Below, one piece after another: positions 52,625-60,994 of a DNA stretch of 64,000 nucleotides. The notes beneath the pieces are model-generated. The model had not been told where the DNA came from, made no database searches, and saw nothing but the letters and a program-made list of their open reading frames with translations. The DNA is from Actinoallomurus spadix (GTDB taxonomy: Bacteria; Actinomycetota; Actinomycetes; Streptosporangiales; Streptosporangiaceae), in contig NZ_JAMXMX010000031.1 of NCBI RefSeq assembly GCF_024055725.1, positions 16,467 through 80,466 on the forward strand, given 5' to 3'. The translations under genes and the position numbers were made by a program. Position 1 is the first letter of the stretch. Every line of letters begins with the position of its first letter.

Positions 52625-54304
52625 TCAGCCGACCAGCTCGGCGCGGAGCTTCGTCTTCAGGATCTTGCCGGCGGGGTTGCGCGGCAGCTCTCCCTCGCGG
52701 AACCAGATGTGGGCCGGCACCTTGAACGCCGCGATCCGCTCGCGGAGGAAGTCCCGCAGCTCCTCCGGCGTGACCGTCATGCCGGGGCGAAGGCACACGA
52801 CCGCACCGACCTCCTCGCCGAGCGCCTCATGCGGCACCCCGATCACGGCCGCGTCGGCGACCGCGGGGTGGTCGTACATGGCGGACTCGACCTCGGCGCA
52901 GTAGACGTTCTCCCCGCCGCGGATCAGCATGTCCTTGGCCCGGTCGACGATGTAGACGAAACCGTTCTCGTCGACGCGGGCCAGGTCGCCGGTGTGGAAC
53001 CAGCCGTCGCGGAAGGACCGGGCGGTGGCCTCGGGGGCGTTCCAGTAGCCCTTGATGACGTTCGGCCCGCGGACGAGGAGCTCGCCGACCTCGCCGGTGG
53101 GCAGCTCCGCGCCCGCCGGGTCGACGACCTTCACGTCGCACACCGGGACGGGCGGGCCGACGCTGTCGGGGTGGGTCAGGTAGTTGATCCCGCTGTTGTA
53201 CGTCGTCACCGCGGACGTCTCGGTCAGGCCGTAGCCGTTGCTCGGGACCCGGTCCGGGAGCAGCTCCTTGATCTTTTCGACCAGGGCGGGCGGCGCGGGC
53301 GACCCGCCGTACGACACCGACCCGAGGCTGGAGGTGTCGTACTTGTCGAACTCGGGGGACGTCAGCAGCTGCCACGCCATGGTCGGCACCCCGCCGAACG
53401 CCGTGACCCGCTCGCGCTCGATGAGCTGGAGGGCGCGTTCGGCGTCCCACTTGCGCATCAGGACGATGGTGCCGCCGAGGACCGCGCTGGCCACGAGCAC
53501 GGTGTGGCAGCCGGTCGCGTGGAACAGCGGCAGGCTCGTCAGCGTGATGCGTTGCTTCGGGGTGGCCAGGTCCTCGATCCGGCCGCCCGCCTGCAGGCCG
53601 GCGGCCAGCATGGCGTACGCCAGGCTCAGGGTGTTGCCGGTGATGTTGCGCTGTGTTCCGAGTGCGCCCTTCGGGCGGCCCGTCGTGCCGGAGGTGTAGA
53701 AGATCGTCGCGTCGTCCTCCGGCCCGATCTCGGCGTCCGGGAGAGCGGTCTCGGTGACGTCGCCGAGCACGGGGTCGTACGCGTCGGCGCCGGGCGGCGG
53801 CGTCCCCTGCCCGCCGATGACGATGGTGGCGAGGCCGAGCCCGGGCAGGGCGTCCGCGACGCGGCCGGCGCGCTCCTCGTCGGCCACGAGCACGCGGGCG
53901 CCGCTGTCCCGCAGGCCGTACTCCAGTTCGGGCCCCGTCCACCAGGCGTTCAGCGGGACGACGACGGCGCCGATGGCCGCGGCGCCCCAGAACGCGACGA
54001 ACCACTCGGGGCGGTTGCGCATGGCGATGGCGACCCGGTCGCCCTTGCGCACGCCGTACCGGTCGGTGAGCCGGCGCGCGAAGGTCGCGGCCTGCCGGAA
54101 GTGCTCCTCGAAGGTCAGGTGGTCGTCCTCGTAGGCGATGTACGTCTTGTCGCCATGCCCGCGGCTGTTCTCGAGGACGGCCCGCAGTGACGGGGGCGCG
54201 TACTTCCACACCCGGGTGCGTACGCCGCGGATGTCGACCTCGTCCATCTCGAACAGCTGCCCCGGCGCGGTGAGTTCGGCCCTGACCTCATCCAGACTCT
54301 TCAT
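52625..54304 (-). CDS. Long-chain-type acyl-CoA synthetase
   Basis: 559 residues of the ANL superfamily: Y-T-S-G-T-T-G-R-P-K-G, G-Y-G-L-T-E-T-S, W-F-H-T-G-D, I-R-G-G-E-N-V-Y-C-A-E-V-E hinge and catalytic Lys in P-A-G-K-I-L-K. Activates a fatty or other carboxylic acid with ATP and CoA. The ATG is chosen for GGAGG five bases upstream. It stands alone between convergent and divergent neighbours. Chain-length preference cannot be read from the sequence. Confidence 0.93.
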   Translation of the reverse strand: MKSLDEVRAELTAPGQLFEMDEVDIRGVRTRVWKYAPPSLRAVLENSRGHGDKTYIAYEDDHLTFEEHFRQAATFARRLTDRYGVRKGDRVAIAMRNRPEWFVAFWGAAAIGAVVVPLNAWWTGPELEYGLRDSGARVLVADEERAGRVADALPGLGLATIVIGGQGTPPPGADAYDPVLGDVTETALPDAEIGPEDDATIFYTSGTTGRPKGALGTQRNITGNTLSLAYAMLAAGLQAGGRIEDLATPKQRITLTSLPLFHATGCHTVLVASAVLGGTIVLMRKWDAERALQLIERERVTAFGGVPTMAWQLLTSPEFDKYDTSSLGSVSYGGSPAPPALVEKIKELLPDRVPSNGYGLTETSAVTTYNSGINYLTHPDSVGPPVPVCDVKVVDPAGAELPTGEVGELLVRGPNVIKGYWNAPEATARSFRDGWFHTGDLARVDENGFVYIVDRAKDMLIRGGENVYCAEVESAMYDHPAVADAAVIGVPHEALGEEVGAVVCLRPGMTVTPEELRDFLRERIAAFKVPAHIWFREGELPRNPAGKILKTKLRAELVG

Positions 54305-54371
54305 CGGCACCTCCGGACCGGAGCCTACGATCCGAACGCCATTCTAGAAAAGCCCCTCGCGGTGGATGATC

Positions 54372-55178
54372 TCAGTGTTTGCGCGCGACGCCCGCCCAGC
54401 AGACGGACCGGGCAGGGGTGTCCCGCAGCGGGCTCGACGCCTCGTCGGGGCGCCACAGCGGTGTCCACACCACTCCCGGCTCGATGAGCTCCAGATCCGC
54501 GAAGAACGCCTCGACCTCCGCGCGCGTCCGGATGTGGGCCGTGCTCGAGGTCTTGTAGTTGTCCTTGATGGCCGTCTCCACCCCGTCGTCGCCGTCGTCG
54601 GTGGCATGGGAGATCACCAGGTGGCTGCCCGCCGGGAGTGGCTTCATGAGCCGGCGGACCAGGTCGTAGGGGTCCTCGGCGTCGGAGATGAAGTGCAGCA
54701 CCGCAACCAGCATGACCGCGACCGGCCGGTCGAAGTCCAGTAGCCGGCGCAGCGCGGGGTCGGCCAGGATGCCCTCGGGTTCGCGCAGGTCGTGGCGCAC
54801 GATCGCAGTGCCGTCGATCCCGTGCAGCATGTCCCGCCCGTGGGCGAGCACGACGGGGTCGTTGTCGACGTAGACGATGCGGGCCTCGGGCGCGATCTCC
54901 TTGACGACCTCGTGGACCTGCCCGTACGAGGGGAGGCCGGTGCCGATGTCGAGGAACTGCCGGACCCCCGCCTCGGCCGCGAGGTGGCGGGCGGCGCGGC
55001 GGAGGAATCCGCGGTTCTCCAGGGCGGCGGCCCGCGCGCTGGGCAGGGCCGCCATGGTGTTCTCCGCCACGACGCGGTCGGCGGGATAGTGGTCTTTGCC
55101 GCCCAGGATGTAGTTGTACACACGCGCCGGGCTGGGAATGTCGGGCCGGAACTCGTCCTGCCGCTCGTTGTCCGTCAC
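54372..55178 (-). CDS. PF04672-type SAM-dependent methyltransferase
   Basis: 268 residues from GTG (T-D-N-E-R). The signature S-P-A-R-V-Y-N-Y-I-L-G-G-K-D-H-Y, then F-L-D-I-G-T-G-L-P-S (SAM motif I), Y-V-D-N-D-P-V-V and H-D-L-R-E-P are diagnostic of the actinomycete DUF574/PF04672 methyltransferases, present in many paralogues in these genomes. Methyl acceptor unknown. It is divergent from the XRE/mini-DUF397 pair. Confidence 0.93.
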   Translation of the reverse strand: MTDNERQDEFRPDIPSPARVYNYILGGKDHYPADRVVAENTMAALPSARAAALENRGFLRRAARHLAAEAGVRQFLDIGTGLPSYGQVHEVVKEIAPEARIVYVDNDPVVLAHGRDMLHGIDGTAIVRHDLREPEGILADPALRRLLDFDRPVAVMLVAVLHFISDAEDPYDLVRRLMKPLPAGSHLVISHATDDGDDGVETAIKDNYKTSSTAHIRTRAEVEAFFADLELIEPGVVWTPLWRPDEASSPLRDTPARSVCWAGVARKH

Positions 55179-55334
55179 GGGGGAAGCCTCATCGCCGGTA
55201 TGTCGGAGGCGGCCGATTCTTCCACGAACGTCCGTGCCCGGCGGCTGATCCGGGAAACCGCCGCCGAACACGGACGACCGCTGGGCTGCCACAGGAACGC
55301 CCACATCACCATCACATGCCTGGCCACGGCTGAC

Positions 55335-55414
55335 AATGGGATTGCATCCAGCTATGGGATAGCATTGCGCCACGACGCTGAGGATGCAAGCCCATCGGGC
55401 AATGGGATTGCATC
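55335..55414. promoter_or_regulatory. Four-copy repeat ahead of the XRE regulator
   Basis: AATGGGATTGCATC occurs twice exactly (55335-55348, 55401-55414), once as ATGGGATAGCATTGC (55354-55368), and once inverted (55382-55396). The cluster lies 60-140 bp before the XRE gene. It has the look of a multi-site operator, most simply for the XRE protein itself. Confidence 0.65.
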
Positions 55415-55474
55415 GCGGCGATCTCCGGCCGGTCGTGGAAGACTCGGGGGTCCGCCGCGAGGGAGGTCGAGGTC

Positions 55475-56329
55475 ATGGCGAACGCTGGAGCGAGCGGCCC
55501 CACCGCGCTCCGCATCCTTCTCGGATCCGAGCTGCGCCGGCTTCGCGACAAGGCCGGAGTCGCCTCGGTCGAGGCCGCCAGGGCCATCGGCGGATCCGAG
55601 TCGAAGATCAGCCGGATGGAGCTCGGCCGCAGCGGCTTCAAGGAGGCGGACGTCGCGATCCTCCTGTCGCTGTACGGCATCACCGATGAGGAGGAGCGCG
55701 ACCAGCTGCTGACCCTCGCCCGCCGCGCCAACCAGCCCGGCTGGTGGCACAGCTACGGCGACATCCTGCCGTCCTGGTTCCAGTCCTACATCGGGCTGGA
55801 GCAGGCGGCGGGCCGCATCCGCACCTATGAGCCGCACTTCGTCCCCGGCCTGCTGCAGACCGAGGACTACGCCGCGGCCGTCATCTCCCTGGGCGACTTC
55901 CCGCCCGAGGAGGTCGAGCGCCGGGTCGCGCTGCGGGCCACGCGGCAGCGGCGCTTCCGCGACGGCGCACTGCGGCTGTGGGCGGTCATCGACGAGATGG
56001 CGCTGCGCCGTCCCGTCGGCGGCCCCGAGGTGCTGCGCGGGCAGCTGGAGTACCTCATGAGCGTGGCCAAGCAGCCAGGGCTCACGCTCCAGGTCACGCC
56101 CTTCGAAGCCGGGGCGCTGCACGCCGCGCCCGGCGGCTTCACCATCCTGCGGTTCGCCGACCCGCAGCTGCCCGACGTGGTCTACGTCGAGCAGCTCGGC
56201 AACGCCCTCTACCTCGACAAACGCGAGGACGTCGACCGCTACACCCTCGCCATGGACCGCATCAGCGTCGTCAGTGCCACCCCCGACGAGTCCATCGATC
56301 TCATCGGCACGATCCTGGAGGGCCTCTGA
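55475..56329 (+). CDS. XRE-family regulator with DUF5753 (Scr1 type)
   Basis: 284 residues: helix-turn-helix (A-S-V-E-A-A-R-A-I-G-G-S-E-S-K-I-S-R-M) and DUF5753 domain with F-V-P-G-L-L-Q-T-E-D-Y-A and R-Q-R-R-F. The ATG follows GGGAGGTCGAGGTC. Its stop overlaps the start of a 27-residue mini-DUF397 gene (TGATG). Second such module in the window, less than 25 kb from the first, but the two regulators are only distantly similar. Confidence 0.93.
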   Translation: MANAGASGPTALRILLGSELRRLRDKAGVASVEAARAIGGSESKISRMELGRSGFKEADVAILLSLYGITDEEERDQLLTLARRANQPGWWHSYGDILPSWFQSYIGLEQAAGRIRTYEPHFVPGLLQTEDYAAAVISLGDFPPEEVERRVALRATRQRRFRDGALRLWAVIDEMALRRPVGGPEVLRGQLEYLMSVAKQPGLTLQVTPFEAGALHAAPGGFTILRFADPQLPDVVYVEQLGNALYLDKREDVDRYTLAMDRISVVSATPDESIDLIGTILEGL

Positions 56330-56412
56330 TGCGCACCGACGACCTGTGGCGAAAGAGCTCCAAGAGCACCCCGGAGGGCAACTGCGTCGAGGTGCGCGTC
56401 GTCGTCCGCTGA
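56329..56412 (+). CDS. Minimal DUF397 protein (27 aa)
   Basis: 27 codons overlapping the XRE stop. The protein has the DUF397 N-terminal motif W-R-K-S-S-K-S and G-N-C-V-E-V-R, then V-V-V-R and stop, so it lacks the second half of the domain. Same truncation point as the two copies at 33948-34138. Confidence 0.7.
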   Translation: MRTDDLWRKSSKSTPEGNCVEVRVVVR

Positions 56413-56475
56413 GCCGCCGGCCCGCCGAACACGCCGTATGACGGAAGTGGAGCATCGGATCACGCTCCGTGTACG

Positions 56476-56685
56476 GTGCGGGCCGTGGAGAACCTGCGGA
56501 TCGGCGTCGTCGACATCGTCCACGACGACCAGACCACCAACGACCACCTGTCCTGCGCGGTGTGCACCTGGCGGCTCGGGGTGTCGCCCCGCGAGTACGC
56601 CCTGCGCCTCGCGCGCCGGCACGACGAGTCCCACCAGGGCGGACCGCGCCGCGCCCGCCCGAGCGGCGCCGCGCGTACGGGCTAG
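56476..56685 (+). CDS. Possible small Cys-pair protein, 69 aa
   Basis: 69 residues from GTG. A hydrophilic start N-L-R-I-G-V-V-D-I-V-H-D-D precedes C-A-V-C-T-W-R-L-G and a basic C-terminus. The Cys pair could bind metal. It follows the mini-DUF397 gene closely and its stop overlaps the end of the convergent glycohydrolase gene. No family recognised; could be spurious. Confidence 0.4.
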   Translation: MRAVENLRIGVVDIVHDDQTTNDHLSCAVCTWRLGVSPREYALRLARRHDESHQGGPRRARPSGAARTG

Positions 56686-57683
56686 GAAGCGGCTTCGGCG
56701 GCGGGCTCGGCCGTTCGGCGGGCCAGGGTCACCAGGTCGTCGGCGCGCAGACCGGGCCAGCCGTGTACCTTCGCCCGCCACTCGCCCGGCACGGCGGACG
56801 CGCCGTACCGCGCGCCCAGCAGTGCCCCGGCGATGGCCGCGACCGTGTCGGTGTCGTTGCCCACGCGGACGGCGGTGACGAGGCCTTCGGTGAGGTCCGT
56901 GGTGCGGATGACCGCCGACCAGGCGGCCTGCAGCGCGGGCACGACGAAGCCGTTCGGGCTGAAGCGCCACGGCGGGCCGGTCTCCGCGTCGCGGAGCCAG
57001 GCCGCCCAGTGGCCCCGGCGCCCGGCGGGCAGCAGGTCCAGGCCCTCCCGGACGCCGTCGAGTGTCCCGTCCAGCACCGCCCGCCGTACGCCGGAGCACC
57101 ACAGCACGCAGGCGTCGCCCGCCAGGTCGTCGAAGTGGGTCAGCGAGCTGACCAGCCGCGCCGCCTCCGCCATCGCCTGCGGATCGGACAGGGAGGACAG
57201 GGCCACGATGCCGGTCCGCATGAGCGAGCCGTTCCCGGCCGTGCGTCCCGTCTTGCGGTGCAGGTCCGCCGAGGCCTCCCGCATGGCGCGGGAGAGCCCG
57301 CCGGCGCGGGCGGTGGCCGCGAGCACGCCGGACGTTTGCAGCCCCACGTCGCTCGCGCCCTCGTGGAACCACCGCAGGAACCGCTCGGCGATGCCGTCGA
57401 GCGCCTCCTCGGAGCGCAGGTCGGCTCCTGACGCGGCGACCTCGGCCACGCAGACCTGCATCTGGGTGTCGTCGCTGTACTCGCCGGGCGCGTAGGGGCC
57501 CAGCCCGCCGCCGGCCATCTCCGGCACGGCGGTCTCCGGCAGGGGCTCGGCGAACTCGTACGGCACGCCGAGCGCGTCTCCGCAGGCCGCGCCGAGGAGC
57601 ACGCCGGCCGCCCGGTCTCGCTGATCACTGGTGAGCATCATGAGTACGGACGCGCCGGCGGCCCCGGTGGTTCCGTCGATCAT
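56682..57683 (-). CDS. ADP-ribosylglycohydrolase family protein
   Basis: 333 residues. G-D-A-L-G-V-P-Y-E-F, Y-S-D-D-T-Q-M, G-N-G-S-L-M-R-T and the C-terminal N-D-T-D-T-V-A-A-I-A-G-A-L-L-G form the two-metal site of DraG-like hydrolases, which remove ADP-ribose from proteins or small molecules. The ATG (I-D-G-T-T) overlaps the stop of the MFS gene, so it is co-translated with that transporter; internal ATGs 14-15 codons later are possible. Its role beside a transporter suggests nucleoside or ADP-ribosyl metabolite use. Confidence 0.9.
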   Translation of the reverse strand: MIDGTTGAAGASVLMMLTSDQRDRAAGVLLGAACGDALGVPYEFAEPLPETAVPEMAGGGLGPYAPGEYSDDTQMQVCVAEVAASGADLRSEEALDGIAERFLRWFHEGASDVGLQTSGVLAATARAGGLSRAMREASADLHRKTGRTAGNGSLMRTGIVALSSLSDPQAMAEAARLVSSLTHFDDLAGDACVLWCSGVRRAVLDGTLDGVREGLDLLPAGRRGHWAAWLRDAETGPPWRFSPNGFVVPALQAAWSAVIRTTDLTEGLVTAVRVGNDTDTVAAIAGALLGARYGASAVPGEWRAKVHGWPGLRADDLVTLARRTAEPAAEAAS

Positions 57684-59206
57684 CCGGCGGAGCCGGTGAG
57701 CCGGGCGACCTCCCGCTCGTGCGCCTCGGCGTCGGCGCGGGCCGCCTTGGGGCTCCACCGGCCCGCCAGCGGCAGCATGAGGAGGACGAAGGCCACCTCG
57801 GCGGCGATGCAGATCCACCACCAGTGCTGCCACTGGTGCGGCGCGTCGGCCGCCGCCTTCTTCAGCTCGCCGAGCTCGTGCAGCAGCGCGGGCGGTGGGG
57901 GAGTGCCGGGCGGCACCTTCTTGGCCGCGGCGAGCACCTCGGGCGCCCGGGTCAGCGTGTCCATGGCGCCGACGACGTACGGCAGGACGAAGTAGGCGAC
58001 GCAGACGACGATGCGCAGGATCCAGCCCCAGACGGCGAGGCCGGTGGCGGTCAGCGCGGGGTTGCGCCGCTCGACCGTCTCGGTGAACGCCGCCATCCAC
58101 GGGGTGTACGCCACGCCGAGGCCGACGGCGAGCAGGCTGATGATCCAGATCAGGGTCGACGCGCTGGTGTGCGGATGGGTCGTGCGGGTCATGAACACGT
58201 ACGTCATCACCACCGCGAGGACCGTGCCGCCCACCATGAAGGGCTTGCGCACGCGCAGCCGGTCCGACACGACGCCGACGATGACGAGGGAGACCGCGTT
58301 CATCGCCCAGTACCAGCTGTTGACGCCGTTGGCCTTCGCGGTGGTCAGGCCGAAGTTCGTGGTCAGGTAGATGGTGAAGAACGCGACCGCGGTGTAGTAG
58401 ATGAGCAGGAACACGCTGACCCCGAGCGCCGGGGCGAGGATGCTCGGGCGCAGCATCTGCCGCCAGGGGTTGCGCAGGTCGGCCTCGCGCTCGGCGGTCT
58501 CGGCCCGCGCCTCGACCAGCGCGCGGTCGGCCATGCTCACCATCACCTGGTCGCGCAGTCCCGGCCGCAGCTCCCGCAGGCCGAACAGCGCGACGGCGAA
58601 CGCCCCGAGCCCGACGACGCCGACGATGTAGTACTGGCTGGACCACGACTCGTCGAAGTGCGGCAGGGTGCGGTTGGCGACGAAGCTGACGACCAGGCTG
58701 CCGATCACCGGGCCCAGCGTCCAGAATCCCATGGCCGAGGCGCGGCCGATCTGCGGGGAGAAGTCGCGGACGAGCGCGGGGGTGGCCACCAGGCACATCC
58801 CCTCGACGAGGCCGGACAGGATGGCGAAGACCGCGAAGGTCGCCTTGTTCGGGGCGGCGGGCGTCAGGATCGCGAGGAGCCCGGTGGCCAGCAGCCCGTA
58901 CGTCACGAGGTTGGCGCGGCCCCACCGGTCGGCGACACCCGCGGCCAGCGACCCGAAGGCGCCGACCAGGTTCGACAGCACCAGGATGTTCACGTAGTAG
59001 AGGAACGACATCTTGAAGTGCGCGAGCATCAGCGGGGCGACGCCGCCCGCGACGTACAGCTCGTAGTACAGGACGATCGTGACGAACACCGCCACGGCCA
59101 GGTAGCGGTAGCGCGCGGCGGTGTCCGGGTAGCGGTCGAGGCCGCGCCGCCACAGTCGGTCCGGTGAGAGGCCGGACGGGGTCGTCGTGGGATCGGTGGG
59201 GGCCAT
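57680..59206 (-). CDS. MFS transporter
   Basis: 508 residues, about 12 helices. The cytoplasmic loop between helices 2 and 3 shows G-V-A-D-R-W-G-R, the usual MFS motif A; a long C-terminal periplasmic loop of about 70 residues (A-A-K-K-V-P-P-G-T-P) precedes the last helix. The ATG has GAGGTGG upstream. It begins a two-gene operon with the ADP-ribosylglycohydrolase and diverges from a TetR regulator that probably represses it. Confidence 0.92.
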   Translation of the reverse strand: MAPTDPTTTPSGLSPDRLWRRGLDRYPDTAARYRYLAVAVFVTIVLYYELYVAGGVAPLMLAHFKMSFLYYVNILVLSNLVGAFGSLAAGVADRWGRANLVTYGLLATGLLAILTPAAPNKATFAVFAILSGLVEGMCLVATPALVRDFSPQIGRASAMGFWTLGPVIGSLVVSFVANRTLPHFDESWSSQYYIVGVVGLGAFAVALFGLRELRPGLRDQVMVSMADRALVEARAETAEREADLRNPWRQMLRPSILAPALGVSVFLLIYYTAVAFFTIYLTTNFGLTTAKANGVNSWYWAMNAVSLVIVGVVSDRLRVRKPFMVGGTVLAVVMTYVFMTRTTHPHTSASTLIWIISLLAVGLGVAYTPWMAAFTETVERRNPALTATGLAVWGWILRIVVCVAYFVLPYVVGAMDTLTRAPEVLAAAKKVPPGTPPPPALLHELGELKKAAADAPHQWQHWWWICIAAEVAFVLLMLPLAGRWSPKAARADAEAHEREVARLTGSAG

Positions 59207-59307
59207 CGCCACCTCGTTTCCTGCGGGGGCCGACACGGGCGAAACGCTCCGGAGCGCACGCGGCACCCCGCCCCCCGAGGACCCGGATGAGCTGTGCCAT
59301 CCTGGTA

Positions 59308-59321
59308 AATGAGCGTTCATT
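59308..59321. promoter_or_regulatory. TetR-type operator
   Basis: AATGAGCGTTCATT is a near-palindrome centred between the MFS and TetR genes, of the kind bound by AcrR/FadR-like TetR proteins. It lies over the likely MFS promoter. Confidence 0.6.
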
Positions 59322-59397
59322 CACATGATTGAGATCAATTAGTACGCTCGGGTCGGGCGGCCGTCAAGAGGAGCCGTCACGGGGAGGAGCGAGGCCG

Positions 59398-60042
59398 GTG
59401 ACCGAAACGGATCTGCCGCTCGGGGGGTCGCGCGTCCAGCGCCGGCTCGCCGGGGCCGCGGTCGAGCTGTTCTACCGCCAGGGCGCGCTGGCGACCCCGG
59501 TCCGGCAGATCACCGAGGCGTGCGACCTGACGCCCGGCGCGCTCTACAACCACTTCGGGTCCAAGGACGAACTGCTGTACGTCCTCGTCCGCGACATCCA
59601 CCTGCGGCTGGAGGACGAGGTGACCGCGGCGCTGGAGGCCGTCGCGGGCGACCCGGTCGAAGAGCTGCGGGCGATCGTCGGGGTGTACGTCCGGCGGCAC
59701 GCGGACCACCGGGAGACGGCGCGGGTCGCCAACCGGGAGTACCGCCTGCTCGGCGGCGCGTGGCACGACGAGATCGTGACCATCCGCCGGCGCCTGCGCG
59801 ACCGCGTGGCCGACGTCCTGCTCGCCGGGCATGAGAAGGGGGCGTTCCGGCTGGCCGGTGACGCCGGCGGTGACGCCGGGGGTGACGGCCGGGACGCCGC
59901 CGTCCTCACCGCGGTCCCGATCCTCGACATGTGCGTCCACATCAGCGAGTGGTTCCACGACCGTCACCCGCTCGGCGCCGCCGAGCTGCAGGCCCGCTAC
60001 GTGGAGCTCGCGCTGCGCATGGCAGGTGCCCGCACCGACTGA
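59398..60042 (+). CDS. TetR-family transcriptional regulator
   Basis: 214 residues: HTH with T-P-V-R-Q-I-T-E-A-C-D-L-T-P-G-A-L-Y-N-H-F, then a ligand domain with H-I-S-E-W-F-H-D-R. G-G-D-A-G-G-D is a small acidic insert. The GTG follows GGGGAGGAG. Divergent from the MFS/glycohydrolase operon; a palindromic operator lies between. Confidence 0.93.
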   Translation: MTETDLPLGGSRVQRRLAGAAVELFYRQGALATPVRQITEACDLTPGALYNHFGSKDELLYVLVRDIHLRLEDEVTAALEAVAGDPVEELRAIVGVYVRRHADHRETARVANREYRLLGGAWHDEIVTIRRRLRDRVADVLLAGHEKGAFRLAGDAGGDAGGDGRDAAVLTAVPILDMCVHISEWFHDRHPLGAAELQARYVELALRMAGARTD

Positions 60043-60145
60043 TCGGAGGTCCTCATGGCGCGTCCGGCACCCGGTTCGCCGTTCTCGGCGGCGCCGCGGC
60101 GTGGAGGCAGGGCGCGGTCCGGTCCCCTCACCGGGCGCGCGCGGG

Positions 60146-60880
60146 TCAGCACCAGGGGCGGAGCTCGGCGTCCTCGAGGATCCGGCGCAGCTCCTCCTGG
60201 TCGGCCCGCCAGCCGACCAGGTCGTAGTAGCGCTCGGAGGGCTCGCGGGCGACGGGGACGCCGGGAGCGTGCGCGCGCATCGCCCGGGCCAGGCGGGCGG
60301 GGTGGTACCGCCAGCCGCGGGCCTCGGCGTGGACGCTGACGGCGAGCACCAGCTCCTCACCCGACGGCCGCCGGTCGAGCCGGCGGAGCCGGTCCCACGC
60401 GTCCAGCGGGAGGTCGTGACGAGAGACCGCCTCGTCCAGCTCGGCGAGGTGCCGCTCGGGCGAGCCCGGGGCGGTGGGATGCAGCCGGAGCCCGACGCAC
60501 CGGACCGTGCCCTGCACGAACTCCGTGCGCCGCGAGAACAACACCAGCGCGCTCACCTCGTCCCAGACGAACCGCCGGGCGCCGTCCCGCGACGCGGCCA
60601 GGGTGATCCCGTACGCGTCGACGGCGAAGGCGACCCCGTTGAAACGCCGCGCCCGTGCCAGCCGCACCGCGCCGGCCGCGGTCAGCAGGACCGACGCGAC
60701 CGCCAGCGCGAGGGGCGGGGGGACGCGGTCCGGATGCCCGCCGTGGAGGGCGTCGGCGATCCAGCGGATCGCCTTGCCGCAGAGGAGCGCCCCGGTCACC
60801 ACCATGAGGACCGGCGGGAGACGCCGGAACCGCACGACGTACGGCGCCGGCGCGGACGCGTCCGGGAGCTCGGTGGTCAC
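60146..60880 (-). CDS. Membrane protein of unknown function
   Basis: 244 residues from GTG. Two N-terminal hydrophobic helices (P-P-V-L-M-V-V-T-G-A-L-L and L-A-L-A-V-A-S-V-L-L-T-A-A) anchor a cytoplasmic domain with R-R-F-V-W-D-E-V-S-A-L-V-L-F, reminiscent of bacterial PH-like domains. No catalytic motif. Tail-to-tail with the TetR gene. Confidence 0.72.
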   Translation of the reverse strand: MTTELPDASAPAPYVVRFRRLPPVLMVVTGALLCGKAIRWIADALHGGHPDRVPPPLALAVASVLLTAAGAVRLARARRFNGVAFAVDAYGITLAASRDGARRFVWDEVSALVLFSRRTEFVQGTVRCVGLRLHPTAPGSPERHLAELDEAVSRHDLPLDAWDRLRRLDRRPSGEELVLAVSVHAEARGWRYHPARLARAMRAHAPGVPVAREPSERYYDLVGWRADQEELRRILEDAELRPWC

Positions 60881-60994
60881 CGCGCCGATCCTCCGCCCCT
60901 GAGGTGAACATCCCCCGGCGCACTGTACTGCGCGAGGTCCGGGACCGCATGAGGTAGGGCGTGCCTCAGGTCCGTGCGCACGGACCGCCGGCGG

